A stretch of DNA of 9,856 nt from an uncultured Eubacterium sp. GTDB lineage: Bacteria; Bacillota; Clostridia; Eubacteriales; Eubacteriaceae. Position 1 is the first letter of the stretch, and each line of letters begins with the position of its first letter. A program made the position numbers and the translations under genes. This document shows, piece by piece, positions 1 to 5,957 of this stretch. Location: NCBI GenBank assembly GCA_902784045.1, contig CACZTE010000078.1, positions 1 through 9,856 on the forward strand, written 5' to 3'. The notes below the pieces were generated by a model. The model made no database searches, was not told the origin of the DNA, and worked only from the letters and a program-made list of their open reading frames with translations.

Positions 1-275
1 GACAGAGGGCGATATTACTCGCGGTACCACCTCAATTCCGCCTTCCTTCACAAGAAGACGCTCATCGCGTACGCAAGGATTTGTTTGATTCTAAACCTTT
101 TAATACGCTGTGCGCGGTAACGGGCGCACCCGTTGCAGCCTACTGATTTGTTTTTAACAAAAGTTTGGTGCACGGCTAACGAAATGTATTCGGCTTACTT
201 GTTTATGCTTCCTTTCACCGGCCGGAAGTTCTCTGGATAAACGCCGTAAACTTACTTCTTTTCGCTCATCACTTT
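1..275 (-). promoter_or_regulatory. T-box riboswitch leader (3' end lies off the window)
   Basis: Read on the minus strand, this is a tRNA-sensing T-box leader. The hallmark T-box AGGTGGTACCGCG is at 32-20, with its UGGU (29-26) able to pair with the NCCA end of an uncharged tRNA. GGCG (42-39) can pair with CGCC (11-8) to form the antiterminator. The segment at 11-1 should be the 5' half of the competing terminator, whose 3' half lies left of position 1. Stem I is recognisable: AGCGA (266-262) against TCGTT, a loop-E AGTA at 256-253, CGGC/GCCG, then GTTTA/TAAAC and CTTCC/GGAAG. The specifier loop reads GAATAC-ATT, so the best specifier is AUU (Ile) at 185-183, though a shifted register cannot be excluded. 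The UGGU discriminator match (A73) fits tRNA-Ile. The regulated gene, probably a synthetase or amino-acid gene, is outside the window. The T-box call is near certain; the amino acid is tentative. Confidence 0.93.
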
Positions 276-281
276 GAGAAA

Positions 282-310
282 ATTCTAACATGGTGTAAAA
301 AAAGGCGCAA
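282..310 (-). promoter_or_regulatory. Sigma-A promoter of the T-box transcript
   Basis: On the minus strand, TTGCGC (310-305) and TAGAAT (287-282) are separated by exactly 17 bp. A TG dinucleotide one base upstream of the -10 gives an extended -10. Transcription would start near 275, a few bases before Stem I of the T-box, which is where such promoters normally sit. Confidence 0.75.
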
Positions 311-320
311 GTATTTTTTA

Positions 321-342
321 TAAAACAATTTTTATTGTTTTA
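321..342. repeat. Perfect 9-bp AT-rich inverted repeat upstream of the T-box promoter
   Basis: TAAAACAAT (321-329) and ATTGTTTTA (334-342) are perfect reverse complements around a TTTT spacer. The element begins about 11 bp upstream of the minus-strand -35 box. It could be an operator, an UP-like AT-rich element, or chance in AT-rich DNA. It has no GC-rich stem, so it is a poor intrinsic terminator. Confidence 0.4.
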
Positions 343-430
343 AACCGAAAACAAAGTTGTGTTTTATTTATTAGACTAAGCACAGTTTTTTTGTTTGATT
401 TTGCTACATGATGATTTTAGGATTATTTGC

Positions 431-458
431 TTTCTCTAATATAAAGAAAAAGTATAAT
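431..458 (+). promoter_or_regulatory. Candidate promoter of the murT operon
   Basis: A perfect TATAAT -10 lies at 453-458. The best-spaced -35 is TTTCTC at 431-436 (16-bp spacer), which is weak; TTGCTT at 427-432 matches better but is 20 bp away. Transcription would begin near 465, giving a leader of about 170 nt before the chosen murT start. The -10 box is clear and the -35 is not. Confidence 0.4.
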
Positions 459-634
459 GGAATCTTGGCAAGTTAACCGTTGATTATTCTTTTAAAATTG
501 TGCTTTTGATTATTATTATTTTCTATTTTTTTATTTTGGAATGTTTCCCAATTAATAAGAACCCTTCCTCAATTATAATGATGTTTCTTCGGAATGCCTT
601 GAGTTTTAAGGTTGAAAGTGATAAACTTTATTGT

Positions 635-2005
635 ATGAGATTAAGAGCATTAGTTGCGCTTGCCGCATGTCGAATGACAAAAAAAGTTTTGCATCTATTT
701 GGAAGAGGCGGGACCAATTTGCCGGGCACCGTTGCACTGCGTATCGATAAAAATCTATTAAAATTACTCTCTGAAGACGTAACCGCGATTGCCGTAACTG
801 GCACCAACGGTAAAACAACGACATCACGCATGATCGAACAGGTTTTAATTGATGCGGGATATGATGTTTTTACCAACCGTTCCGGTGCTAATCTAAAAAG
901 CGGCGTAACCGCGTCTTACGTTGAAAACGCGGCTGCCGGCGGCCGTCCCACGAAAACCGTTGCCGTAATTGAGTGTGATGAAGCGGCTTTTGAAGCGGTT
1001 TCTGAAGCTATCTCCCCAAAGGTTATTGTCGCGACGAACGTTTTTCGCGATCAACTCGACCGTTATGGTGAGGTCTCGCATACCCTTGGTAAAATCAGAG
1101 CGGGAATCAAAAAAAGTCCATCGGCGACGCTATGTCTCAACGCGGATGATTCTTTGATTTCAACCCTTGCGGAGGATGCCGAAGGAAAAGTCGTATATTA
1201 CGGTGTAAATGTACCCATTTATAAAAACCGGGTGCATGAGATTTCCGACGCGCCTTATTGTGTGCGCTGTCACGGCGAATACCGATATGATTATATTACT
1301 TACGGACACCTTGGGGGGTTTTATTGCCCCAATTGCGGTTATAAACGGCATGATCCCGATGTTTATGTCAGCAAAATCGAGGCCAAGGGTTCGGACAATA
1401 CGGATGTCCGCATGGTGATTAACGAAAAAGAATATTTTGTACGCATTAATCTTCCCGGCGGCTATAATATTTATAATGCCTGCGCCGCGGCCGCGGCCGG
1501 AACAGCCTTCGGCATTGATGCCGAAACAACTACCCATGCCCTTGAGCACTTTACCGGCGGGTTTGGTCGAATGGAAAAATTTTCGGTAAACGATGCTGAA
1601 ATGCGTATGATTCTCATTAAAAACCCCAATGCGTGCAATCAGGTGCTCAATTTTTTGAGCAATATTGAGGAACCTGTTGTTTTTTCCATCATTTTAAATG
1701 ATCGCGATGCCGACAGTACGGACGTCAGTTGGATTTGGGACGTGGATTTTGAGCAAATAGCCGAAATGGATGATCATCTTAAACAGCTTTATCTTTCAGG
1801 AACTCGGGCCGAAGAAATGGCGTTGCGCCTGAAATATGCCGGCGTTCCCGAAGAAAAAACAAAAGTGATTAAAGATTATGAGGCCTTAATTGAAACATGT
1901 TCGAAGTCATCTTATCCCGTTTATTTGATGCCGACATATTCGGCGATGATCGATCTGCGCATTATGCTTACCAAACGTTACGGCATTAAAGCTTTTTGGC
2001 ATTAG
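635..2005 (+). CDS. murT: MurT, ligase-like subunit of lipid II isoglutaminyl synthase
   Basis: With GatD, MurT amidates the alpha-carboxyl of D-Glu at stem position 2 of lipid II to D-isoglutamine, using ATP and glutamine-derived ammonia, in the cytoplasm at the membrane. The 456-residue protein is near the family's usual 440-450. The Mur-ligase P-loop GTNGKTTT is at residues 56-63. The central domain carries the MurT-type zinc ribbon, with CxxC pairs at C209/C212 and C231/C234. The C-terminal domain (DUF1727) contains DVSWIWD, whose D363 matches the Asp reported to complete the catalytic triad with GatD in staphylococci. ATG 635 was chosen because the protein then begins MRLRALVALA, as relatives do. 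An in-frame GTG at 500 would add 45 AT-rich, hydrophobic residues unlike the family. No good ribosome binding site precedes 635, so the exact start is less certain than the identity. The stop is TAG, overlapping the gatD ribosome binding site. Confidence 0.93.
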   Translation: MRLRALVALAACRMTKKVLHLFGRGGTNLPGTVALRIDKNLLKLLSEDVTAIAVTGTNGKTTTSRMIEQVLIDAGYDVFTNRSGANLKSGVTASYVENAAAGGRPTKTVAVIECDEAAFEAVSEAISPKVIVATNVFRDQLDRYGEVSHTLGKIRAGIKKSPSATLCLNADDSLISTLAEDAEGKVVYYGVNVPIYKNRVHEISDAPYCVRCHGEYRYDYITYGHLGGFYCPNCGYKRHDPDVYVSKIEAKGSDNTDVRMVINEKEYFVRINLPGGYNIYNACAAAAAGTAFGIDAETTTHALEHFTGGFGRMEKFSVNDAEMRMILIKNPNACNQVLNFLSNIEEPVVFSIILNDRDADSTDVSWIWDVDFEQIAEMDDHLKQLYLSGTRAEEMALRLKYAGVPEEKTKVIKDYEALIETCSKSSYPVYLMPTYSAMIDLRIMLTKRYGIKAFWH

Positions 2006-2015
2006 GAGATTTCCC

Positions 2016-2741
2016 ATGAAACTTAATATTTGTCATTTGTATCCCGATTTGTTAAATCTATATGGGGATCAAGGGAATATTATTTGCATGAAAAAGCGTC
2101 TTGAATGGCGGCATGTTGATGTGATTGTTACGCTGTGCGGAGTTGGCGATCCTTTAAATGCGTCGGAATACGATTTGTATTTCATCGGAGGCGGTCAGGA
2201 TTTTGAGCAGGAAGTGCTTTTGGATGATCTGAAAGGCGCCAAAGCACAAGCCGTCAAATCAGCCATTGAGGATGGAAAAACGATGCTCGCGATTTGCGGC
2301 GGTTATCAAATGCTTGGCCATTATTATAAAACATGGGACGGCAAACAGATGGATTATCTCGGCGCTTTGGATTTTTATACCGAAGGGCGAAAAGAACGGA
2401 TGATCGGCAATTATGTTTATTCACTTACCGATGAGCCATCGGTGAAAGTTGTCGGCTTTGAAAATCATTCGGGAAAAACGTATCTAGGAAATGGCGTCAC
2501 GCCGATGGGAAATGTGCTGAAGGGCAACGGCAATAACGGAGAAGACGGCACCGAAGGCGCGCGATATAAAAATGTCTTCGCTACCTACAGTCATGGTGCG
2601 CTTTTGCCCAAAAATCCAAAGGTTTGCGATTTGATTTTAAAAACGGCTCTCGAATACAAATACGGACAAGTTGAGCTTGTGTCTCTTGACGATACGGTTG
2701 AAAAAACGGCTCACGACGCCATGATTGAAAAATTATTATAA
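2016..2741 (+). CDS. gatD: GatD, glutaminase subunit of lipid II isoglutaminyl synthase
   Basis: This is a class I (CobB/CobQ-type) glutamine amidotransferase of 241 residues. It releases ammonia from glutamine and passes it to MurT for lipid II amidation. The nucleophile is C94 in LAICGGYQMLG, the catalytic His is H193 in YSHGALLP, and R128 in GRKERMIGN matches the arginine implicated in glutamine binding. These positions are almost the same as in Staphylococcus aureus GatD (C94, H189, R128). The Cys and His form two members of a triad whose Asp is supplied by MurT. The gene starts 10 bases after murT ends, and its AGGAG (2004-2008) overlaps the murT stop, so the pair is co-transcribed and probably translationally coupled. 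Amidated lipid II is the preferred substrate for transpeptidases in several Gram-positives. The protein appears complete. Confidence 0.95.
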   Translation: MKLNICHLYPDLLNLYGDQGNIICMKKRLEWRHVDVIVTLCGVGDPLNASEYDLYFIGGGQDFEQEVLLDDLKGAKAQAVKSAIEDGKTMLAICGGYQMLGHYYKTWDGKQMDYLGALDFYTEGRKERMIGNYVYSLTDEPSVKVVGFENHSGKTYLGNGVTPMGNVLKGNGNNGEDGTEGARYKNVFATYSHGALLPKNPKVCDLILKTALEYKYGQVELVSLDDTVEKTAHDAMIEKLL

Positions 2742-2768
2742 CGCTTATAACCATTCGGAGGAATAAAA

Positions 2769-3506
2769 ATGTACGATGATTTCGCGCGGGTATATGACGC
2801 GCTGATGCAGGATATTCAATATAAAGATTGGGCGGATTATGTGTTCCGAATTTTTTTAAATGCGCCTATTCCCGTCAAACGCGTTTTGGAATTTGGTTGC
2901 GGCACCGGCAATATTACACTGGAACTGGCAAAAAAAGGCTATGATATGACTGCTGTGGATATTTCCGAAAGTATGCTGACTGTTGCGGATGAAAAGGCAG
3001 AATCTCAAGGAATAGACAATATACGTTTTTATAAAGGCGATATGAGTAACTTCGCAATTGGAGAGACTTTTGACGCTGTGATCTGCTGTTGTGATTCGGT
3101 TAATTATCTTCCGAATCGACAGGCTTTTGAAAACTTCATTCTTTGCGCGTCCGAATGTTTGGCTCCTGGCGGACTTCTGATGTTCGATATGAATACACCT
3201 TTAAAATATAAGGATGTGATTGCCGACAATACCTTTGTTTATAATTTGGACGACGTATTTTGCGTATGGGAAAATATTCCCGGCGATGGCGTCATGAATT
3301 TTGATTTGTCCTTTTTTACCAAACGTGACGACGGCCTTTACGAACGTTTTGAAGAGTCGCAAAGTCAAACTATTTTTAAAGTGGAAGACGTTTTTAAAAT
3401 GCTAAAGATTCCTGAGTTTAAAAATCAGAAAATTTACGCGTTTGGAACATTTTTGGGTGGTAGCTCCGATTGCGACCGCGTCCAATTTGTTTGTGAAAAA
3501 CGATAA
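2769..3506 (+). CDS. Class I SAM-dependent methyltransferase, substrate unknown
   Basis: This 245-residue protein has a Rossmann-type SAM-binding domain. Motif I is VLEFGCGTGN (39-48), the acidic ribose-binding residue follows in VDIS (63-66), and GDMSNF (90-95) plus FDAVICCCDSVNYL (101-114) match the adenine-binding and post-motif regions. The N-terminal MYDDFARVYDALM is typical of a common, uncharacterised small-molecule methyltransferase group in Clostridia. No nucleic-acid-binding or membrane segment is evident. ATG 2769 follows a strong GGAGG (2757-2761) at 7 bases, and lies 27 bases after gatD, so it is probably the third gene of the murT-gatD operon. Methyltransferase activity follows from the fold; a role in envelope chemistry is only suggested by position. 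No terminator hairpin is seen after its stop. Confidence 0.9.
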   Translation: MYDDFARVYDALMQDIQYKDWADYVFRIFLNAPIPVKRVLEFGCGTGNITLELAKKGYDMTAVDISESMLTVADEKAESQGIDNIRFYKGDMSNFAIGETFDAVICCCDSVNYLPNRQAFENFILCASECLAPGGLLMFDMNTPLKYKDVIADNTFVYNLDDVFCVWENIPGDGVMNFDLSFFTKRDDGLYERFEESQSQTIFKVEDVFKMLKIPEFKNQKIYAFGTFLGGSSDCDRVQFVCEKR

Positions 3507-3512
3507 TATCGC

Positions 3513-3543
3513 AAAAAAGAAAAATCAAAAAAAGTAAAAAAAA
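3513..3543 (+). promoter_or_regulatory. A-tract UP-like element upstream of the tRNA promoter
   Basis: Four A-tracts of 6, 5, 7 and 8 bases (3513-3518, 3520-3524, 3527-3533, 3536-3543) end just upstream of the -35 box. Such AT-rich sequence at about -40 to -70 is where the RNA polymerase alpha C-terminal domain binds in stable-RNA promoters. The tracts are spaced about 7-9 bases, so bending is possible but phasing is imperfect. Confidence 0.55.
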
Positions 3544-3546
3544 CAT

Positions 3547-3575
3547 TTGACATTGGCATTAACCTAACGTATAAT
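3547..3575 (+). promoter_or_regulatory. Consensus sigma-A promoter of the tRNA Val-Asp-Phe-Gly operon
   Basis: A perfect TTGACA (3547-3552) and a perfect TATAAT (3570-3575) are separated by 17 bp, the strongest promoter in the window. Transcription would begin near 3582, about 15 bases before tRNA-Val. Confidence 0.92.
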
Positions 3576-3596
3576 AATGCTTGTCGTGAAGAACAC

Positions 3597-3672
3597 GGTC
3601 GCTTAGCTCAGCTGGGAGAGCACCTGCCTTACAAGCAGGGGGTCACAGGTTCGAGCCCTGTAGCGACCACCA
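3597..3672 (+). tRNA. tRNA-Val (anticodon TAC)
   Basis: This is a complete 76-nt cloverleaf. The acceptor is GGTCGCT with AGCGACC, discriminator A, and an encoded CCA (3670-3672). The anticodon stem is CCTGC/GCAGG around loop CTTACAA, so the anticodon is TAC and it reads GTA and related Val codons. The T-loop is TTCGAGC. It is the first gene of the four-tRNA transcript. Confidence 0.97.
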
Positions 3673-3681
3673 TTCTTACGC

Positions 3682-3758
3682 GGCTTGGTAGTTCAGTTGG
3701 TTAGAATGCCAGCCTGTCACGCTGGAGGTCGTGAGTTCGAGTCTCATCCAAGTCGCCA
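3682..3758 (+). tRNA. tRNA-Asp (anticodon GTC)
   Basis: This is a complete 77-nt cloverleaf with acceptor GGCTTGG/CCAAGTC, the discriminator G expected for Asp, and an encoded CCA. The anticodon stem CCAGC/GCTGG encloses CTGTCAC, giving GTC. Its G34-U35 makes it a member of the GUN group (Asp, Asn, His, Tyr) whose G34 is exchanged for a queuosine precursor by Tgt, encoded at the right end of this window. Confidence 0.97.
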
Positions 3759-3763
3759 TCCAT

Positions 3764-3839
3764 GCCCAGATAGCTCAGTCGGTAGAGCAGGGGACTGAAA
3801 ATCCCCGTGTCGGTGGTTCGATTCCGCCTCTGGGCACCA
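3764..3839 (+). tRNA. tRNA-Phe (anticodon GAA)
   Basis: This is a complete 76-nt cloverleaf with acceptor GCCCAGA/TCTGGGC, discriminator A and encoded CCA. The anticodon stem GGGGA/TCCCC encloses CTGAAAA, giving GAA, and the T-loop is TTCGATT. Only five bases separate it from tRNA-Asp, consistent with processing from one precursor. Confidence 0.97.
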
Positions 3840-3842
3840 TTT

Positions 3843-3917
3843 GCGGAAGTGGCTCAGTGGTAGAGCATCGCCTTGCCAAGGCGAGGGTCGCGAGTTCAAA
3901 TCTCGTCTTCCGCTCCA
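3843..3917 (+). tRNA. tRNA-Gly (anticodon GCC)
   Basis: This is a complete 75-nt cloverleaf with acceptor GCGGAAG/CTTCCGC, discriminator T and encoded CCA. The anticodon stem TCGCC/GGCGA encloses TTGCCAA, giving GCC, which reads GGC and GGU. The T-loop is TTCAAAT. It is the last tRNA before the terminator at 3930. Confidence 0.97.
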
Positions 3918-3929
3918 TTTTGAAAGAAC

Positions 3930-3960
3930 AGCCGACTGGTCATCAGTCGGCTCTTTTCTT
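3930..3960 (+). terminator. Intrinsic terminator of the four-tRNA operon
   Basis: AGCCGACTG (3930-3938) pairs perfectly with CAGTCGGCT (3944-3952) across a GTCAT loop and is followed by a T-rich tail (CTTTTCTT). The 9-bp GC-rich stem lies 12 bases after the tRNA-Gly CCA end. The next 85 or so bases up to the tRNA-Cys promoter hold no gene that I can support. Confidence 0.88.
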
Positions 3961-4045
3961 CTTTTCAAGACAGCGGCATTTCTCACGCTTTGCGAAAACT
4001 TTTCTTTTTCAAATGGGAAATTGCGAAAGAAATAATAAATAATCC

Positions 4046-4074
4046 TTGATTTTCCATCGTTTTTCCCTTATACT
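4046..4074 (+). promoter_or_regulatory. Sigma-A promoter of tRNA-Cys
   Basis: TTGATT (4046-4051) and TATACT (4069-4074) are 17 bp apart, each differing from consensus at one or two positions. Transcription would begin near 4081, about 36 bases before the tRNA. The tRNA-Cys gene therefore has its own promoter downstream of the previous operon's terminator. Confidence 0.8.
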
Positions 4075-4116
4075 AAGATGCGTTGGAAGGAAAGTGTTTT
4101 CAACTGATATATCAAT

Positions 4117-4190
4117 GGTGCCATAGCCAAGCGGTAAGGCAAAGGTCTGCAACACCTCTATCACCAGTTCGATTCTGGTTGGCACCTCCA
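4117..4190 (+). tRNA. tRNA-Cys (anticodon GCA)
   Basis: This is a complete 74-nt cloverleaf with acceptor GGTGCCA/TGGCACC, the discriminator T expected for Cys, and encoded CCA (4188-4190). The anticodon loop is CTGCAAC, giving GCA. The anticodon stem AAGGT/ACCTC has four good pairs and an A27-C43 mismatch at its outer end, and position 38 is C instead of the common A. The T-arm (ACCAG-TTCGATT-CTGGT) is intact. The deviations are mild, so the gene is probably functional. Confidence 0.95.
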
Positions 4191-4199
4191 ATTGCTGAT

Positions 4200-4231
4200 A
4201 AACGTCAAGTCTGAATGACTTGGCGTTTCTT
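4200..4231 (+). terminator. Hairpin terminator after tRNA-Cys
   Basis: AAACGTCAAGTC (4200-4211) pairs with GACTTGGCGTTT (4217-4228) around a TGAAT loop, with one T-G wobble. The T-run (TTTCTT) is short and partly inside the stem, so termination may be incomplete and some transcription may reach the membrane-protein gene 32 bases further on. Confidence 0.65.
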
Positions 4232-4262
4232 ACGTTATGGATGATTTACCAAAGGATTGGAT

Positions 4263-5894
4263 ATGCTAAAAACAAATCCATATATAAAAGAAGCGCTTAA
4301 ACAATCTGTCAAACCGAAAATACTTTTTTCGGCGGCAACCGCTGCGGTTGTGTTTGCGAGTTTAATCACGAAGCTTCCGGATGACATTTTCGCGGGATCG
4401 AATGAAGCTTATCTGCGTGTGCCTAATGTCAACGATTATTTGATGGCTGTGCTGACTTTTTTGGTGTGCTATGCTATTTTGACAGGCTTTCAAAGCTTTT
4501 ATGGCCGAATTCGTAACGAAGAGACAAAGGCGCTCTCTGCAAAGCGAGGCCTCATCATCTTTGTCATCCTGTGCCTTTGTTGGCTGCCCTATTGGCTAAC
4601 CTATTTTCCCGGAGGGTTATACAGTGACACTATTCTATGTTTTCGTATGGCTATGGGCAAGAGAGCATTGACTAATCATCATCCGGTTTTATATACGGGA
4701 ATCATCAAAGCGTGTTTTTTGATTTCACAAGGGAGCCCCCAAGGCGCGACGTTTTGGCTGACCTTAGTTCAGTATGTTTTTTCTGCCGGCGTGCTCTCTT
4801 ATCTTGTGGTTTGGCTGTCTCGAAGAGGTATCGGTTATATCGGCACGGCGCTTACGGTTATCTTTTTTGCGATTTTTCCTTTTTTTCCGCTTTACGCGGT
4901 GTATAATTGGAAAGACACGTTGTTTTCGATGTGCCTGGTGATGTTCACTCTTGCGGTTTTTGATATCTTGCTTTCAAAAGCCGAGATGCTCAAAAACGTC
5001 AAAAGCGCGGTTTCGTATTTTGGATGGGGAATCCTTGTTTGTTTCCTTCGAAACAACGGTGTATTTATCGTTCTTTTGACAACGATTATTCTCATCATCG
5101 CATACCGAGATACTGTCATCAAACAGGCGAAACCTTTTATGATAACCGCAACCGCAACGCTGGCGCTTGTCATTCTCATTCAGGGTCCCGGTTTTACTGC
5201 CCTTGGTTTGAATGTTGACACTGCCGTGGAGAGCCTCGGCATTCCGATTCAGCAGACTGCCGCGGTCATAGCAAAAGATCAGATTACAAAAGAAGATACA
5301 GCATATTATCAACAGATACTTTCCATTAATCATTGGAAAAAATACTACACGCCATTGGTAGTGGATTCCCTGAAATGGAGTGCGCCGAATTTTAATTCCC
5401 GACCGATTGAAGATCATCCGGGCGAGTTTTTGCGCCGATGGGCAACACTTTTGCCAGCGCATTTACCCACAATGATAGAGGCATACCTGATGGCGACCAA
5501 CTCATATTGGAATCTTATTCGAACCATGGGAATCTGTAATTTTGAGACCGGTATTTGGTTTGAGGACATTGGTGTGACGAATACCAATCTGCTCAAAAAA
5601 GCAACAACCATTGATCTCTCGGGATTCGTGGAGAAAATCCCTCCGCTTCCGGAAGGGCTTTGTCTTTTTGCCTTGCTCAGCGGTGTCATTTTGCTCGTTC
5701 TGACAGGAAAATCATCTATCGCTCTCGGTTACACACCGATAATTATTGCTGTGATCACCGTGTTTTTGGCGACACCCATCGCGTCCACTCTGCGCTATGT
5801 GTTTTATCTGGTTCCGATGATGCCGGTTTACTTTTTGGCGCCGCTTTTGCGCGAAGAAAATGCTTATGAGATTCTCACCGGCGCCGTTGTTTGA
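4263..5894 (+). CDS. Polytopic membrane protein, DUF6020 / GT-C-like glycosyltransferase type
   Basis: This 543-residue protein has about 11-12 hydrophobic segments. Roughly eight or nine lie between residues 19 and 306 (e.g. 19-36, 59-76, 97-114, 162-184, 191-212, 218-236, 252-281, 292-306) and three near the C terminus (464-481, 487-504, 510-528). A large loop at about 310-462 separates the two groups and is probably outside the cell. Likely conserved elements are FPGGLYSDT (D122), NHHPVLYT (HHP 139-141), NWKD (215-218), RNNG (263-266), IPIQQTAAV (327-335) and RYVFYLVP. An Asp in the first outer loop and an HHP motif recall the DUF6020 group, thought related to GT-C enzymes that use polyprenyl-linked sugars. 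Donor and acceptor cannot be read from sequence. ATG 4263 was chosen because AAAGGA (4251-4256) lies 6 bases upstream; the in-frame TTG at 4257 directly abuts that site. I see no clear promoter of its own, so it may rely on read-through from tRNA-Cys. The family name is from memory of motifs. Confidence 0.72.
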   Translation: MLKTNPYIKEALKQSVKPKILFSAATAAVVFASLITKLPDDIFAGSNEAYLRVPNVNDYLMAVLTFLVCYAILTGFQSFYGRIRNEETKALSAKRGLIIFVILCLCWLPYWLTYFPGGLYSDTILCFRMAMGKRALTNHHPVLYTGIIKACFLISQGSPQGATFWLTLVQYVFSAGVLSYLVVWLSRRGIGYIGTALTVIFFAIFPFFPLYAVYNWKDTLFSMCLVMFTLAVFDILLSKAEMLKNVKSAVSYFGWGILVCFLRNNGVFIVLLTTIILIIAYRDTVIKQAKPFMITATATLALVILIQGPGFTALGLNVDTAVESLGIPIQQTAAVIAKDQITKEDTAYYQQILSINHWKKYYTPLVVDSLKWSAPNFNSRPIEDHPGEFLRRWATLLPAHLPTMIEAYLMATNSYWNLIRTMGICNFETGIWFEDIGVTNTNLLKKATTIDLSGFVEKIPPLPEGLCLFALLSGVILLVLTGKSSIALGYTPIIIAVITVFLATPIASTLRYVFYLVPMMPVYFLAPLLREENAYEILTGAVV

Positions 5895-5957
5895 CAGATT
5901 CAATCGGATTCGGATTTGTTGCCACAATGAAATCCAAATAAAAAGGAGAGACCGGTT

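Noticed and set aside
500..634. In-frame GTG at 500 that would extend MurT by 45 residues with a hydrophobic N terminus.
   Set aside because: The extension is AT-rich low-complexity sequence unlike the family N terminus, and no ribosome binding site precedes it. MurT is cytoplasmic and family members begin near MRLRAL.
3990..4028. Direct repeat TTGCGAAA at 3990-3997 and 4021-4028 between the two tRNA transcripts.
   Set aside because: Only 8 bases match in an A/T-rich spacer; no further symmetry, attachment-site core or integrase supports a function.
3731..4042. Open frame across the tRNAs, with related frames on both strands (3744-3986 minus, 3841-4035 plus, 4009-4191 minus).
   Set aside because: These are read-throughs of the tRNA genes on either strand. 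Their peptides are the classic spurious translations of tRNA arms, repeatedly mis-annotated as small proteins.
4974..5462. A 162-codon minus-strand open frame inside the membrane-protein gene.
   Set aside because: The plus-strand frame encodes a coherent polytopic protein with conserved motifs. The minus frame has no recognisable domain or ribosome binding site and is a shadow.
5891..5919. Promoter for ruvA from the perfect TTGACA at 5891-5896.
   Set aside because: At 16-18 bp spacing the -10 candidates (GATTTG, ATTTGT, TTTGTT) are poor, and a perfect -35 alone at a stop codon is weak evidence.
5912..5935. Inverted repeat GGATTT...AAATCC between the membrane-protein gene and ruvA as a terminator.
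   Set aside because: The stem is short and AT-rich, and no T-run follows on either strand.
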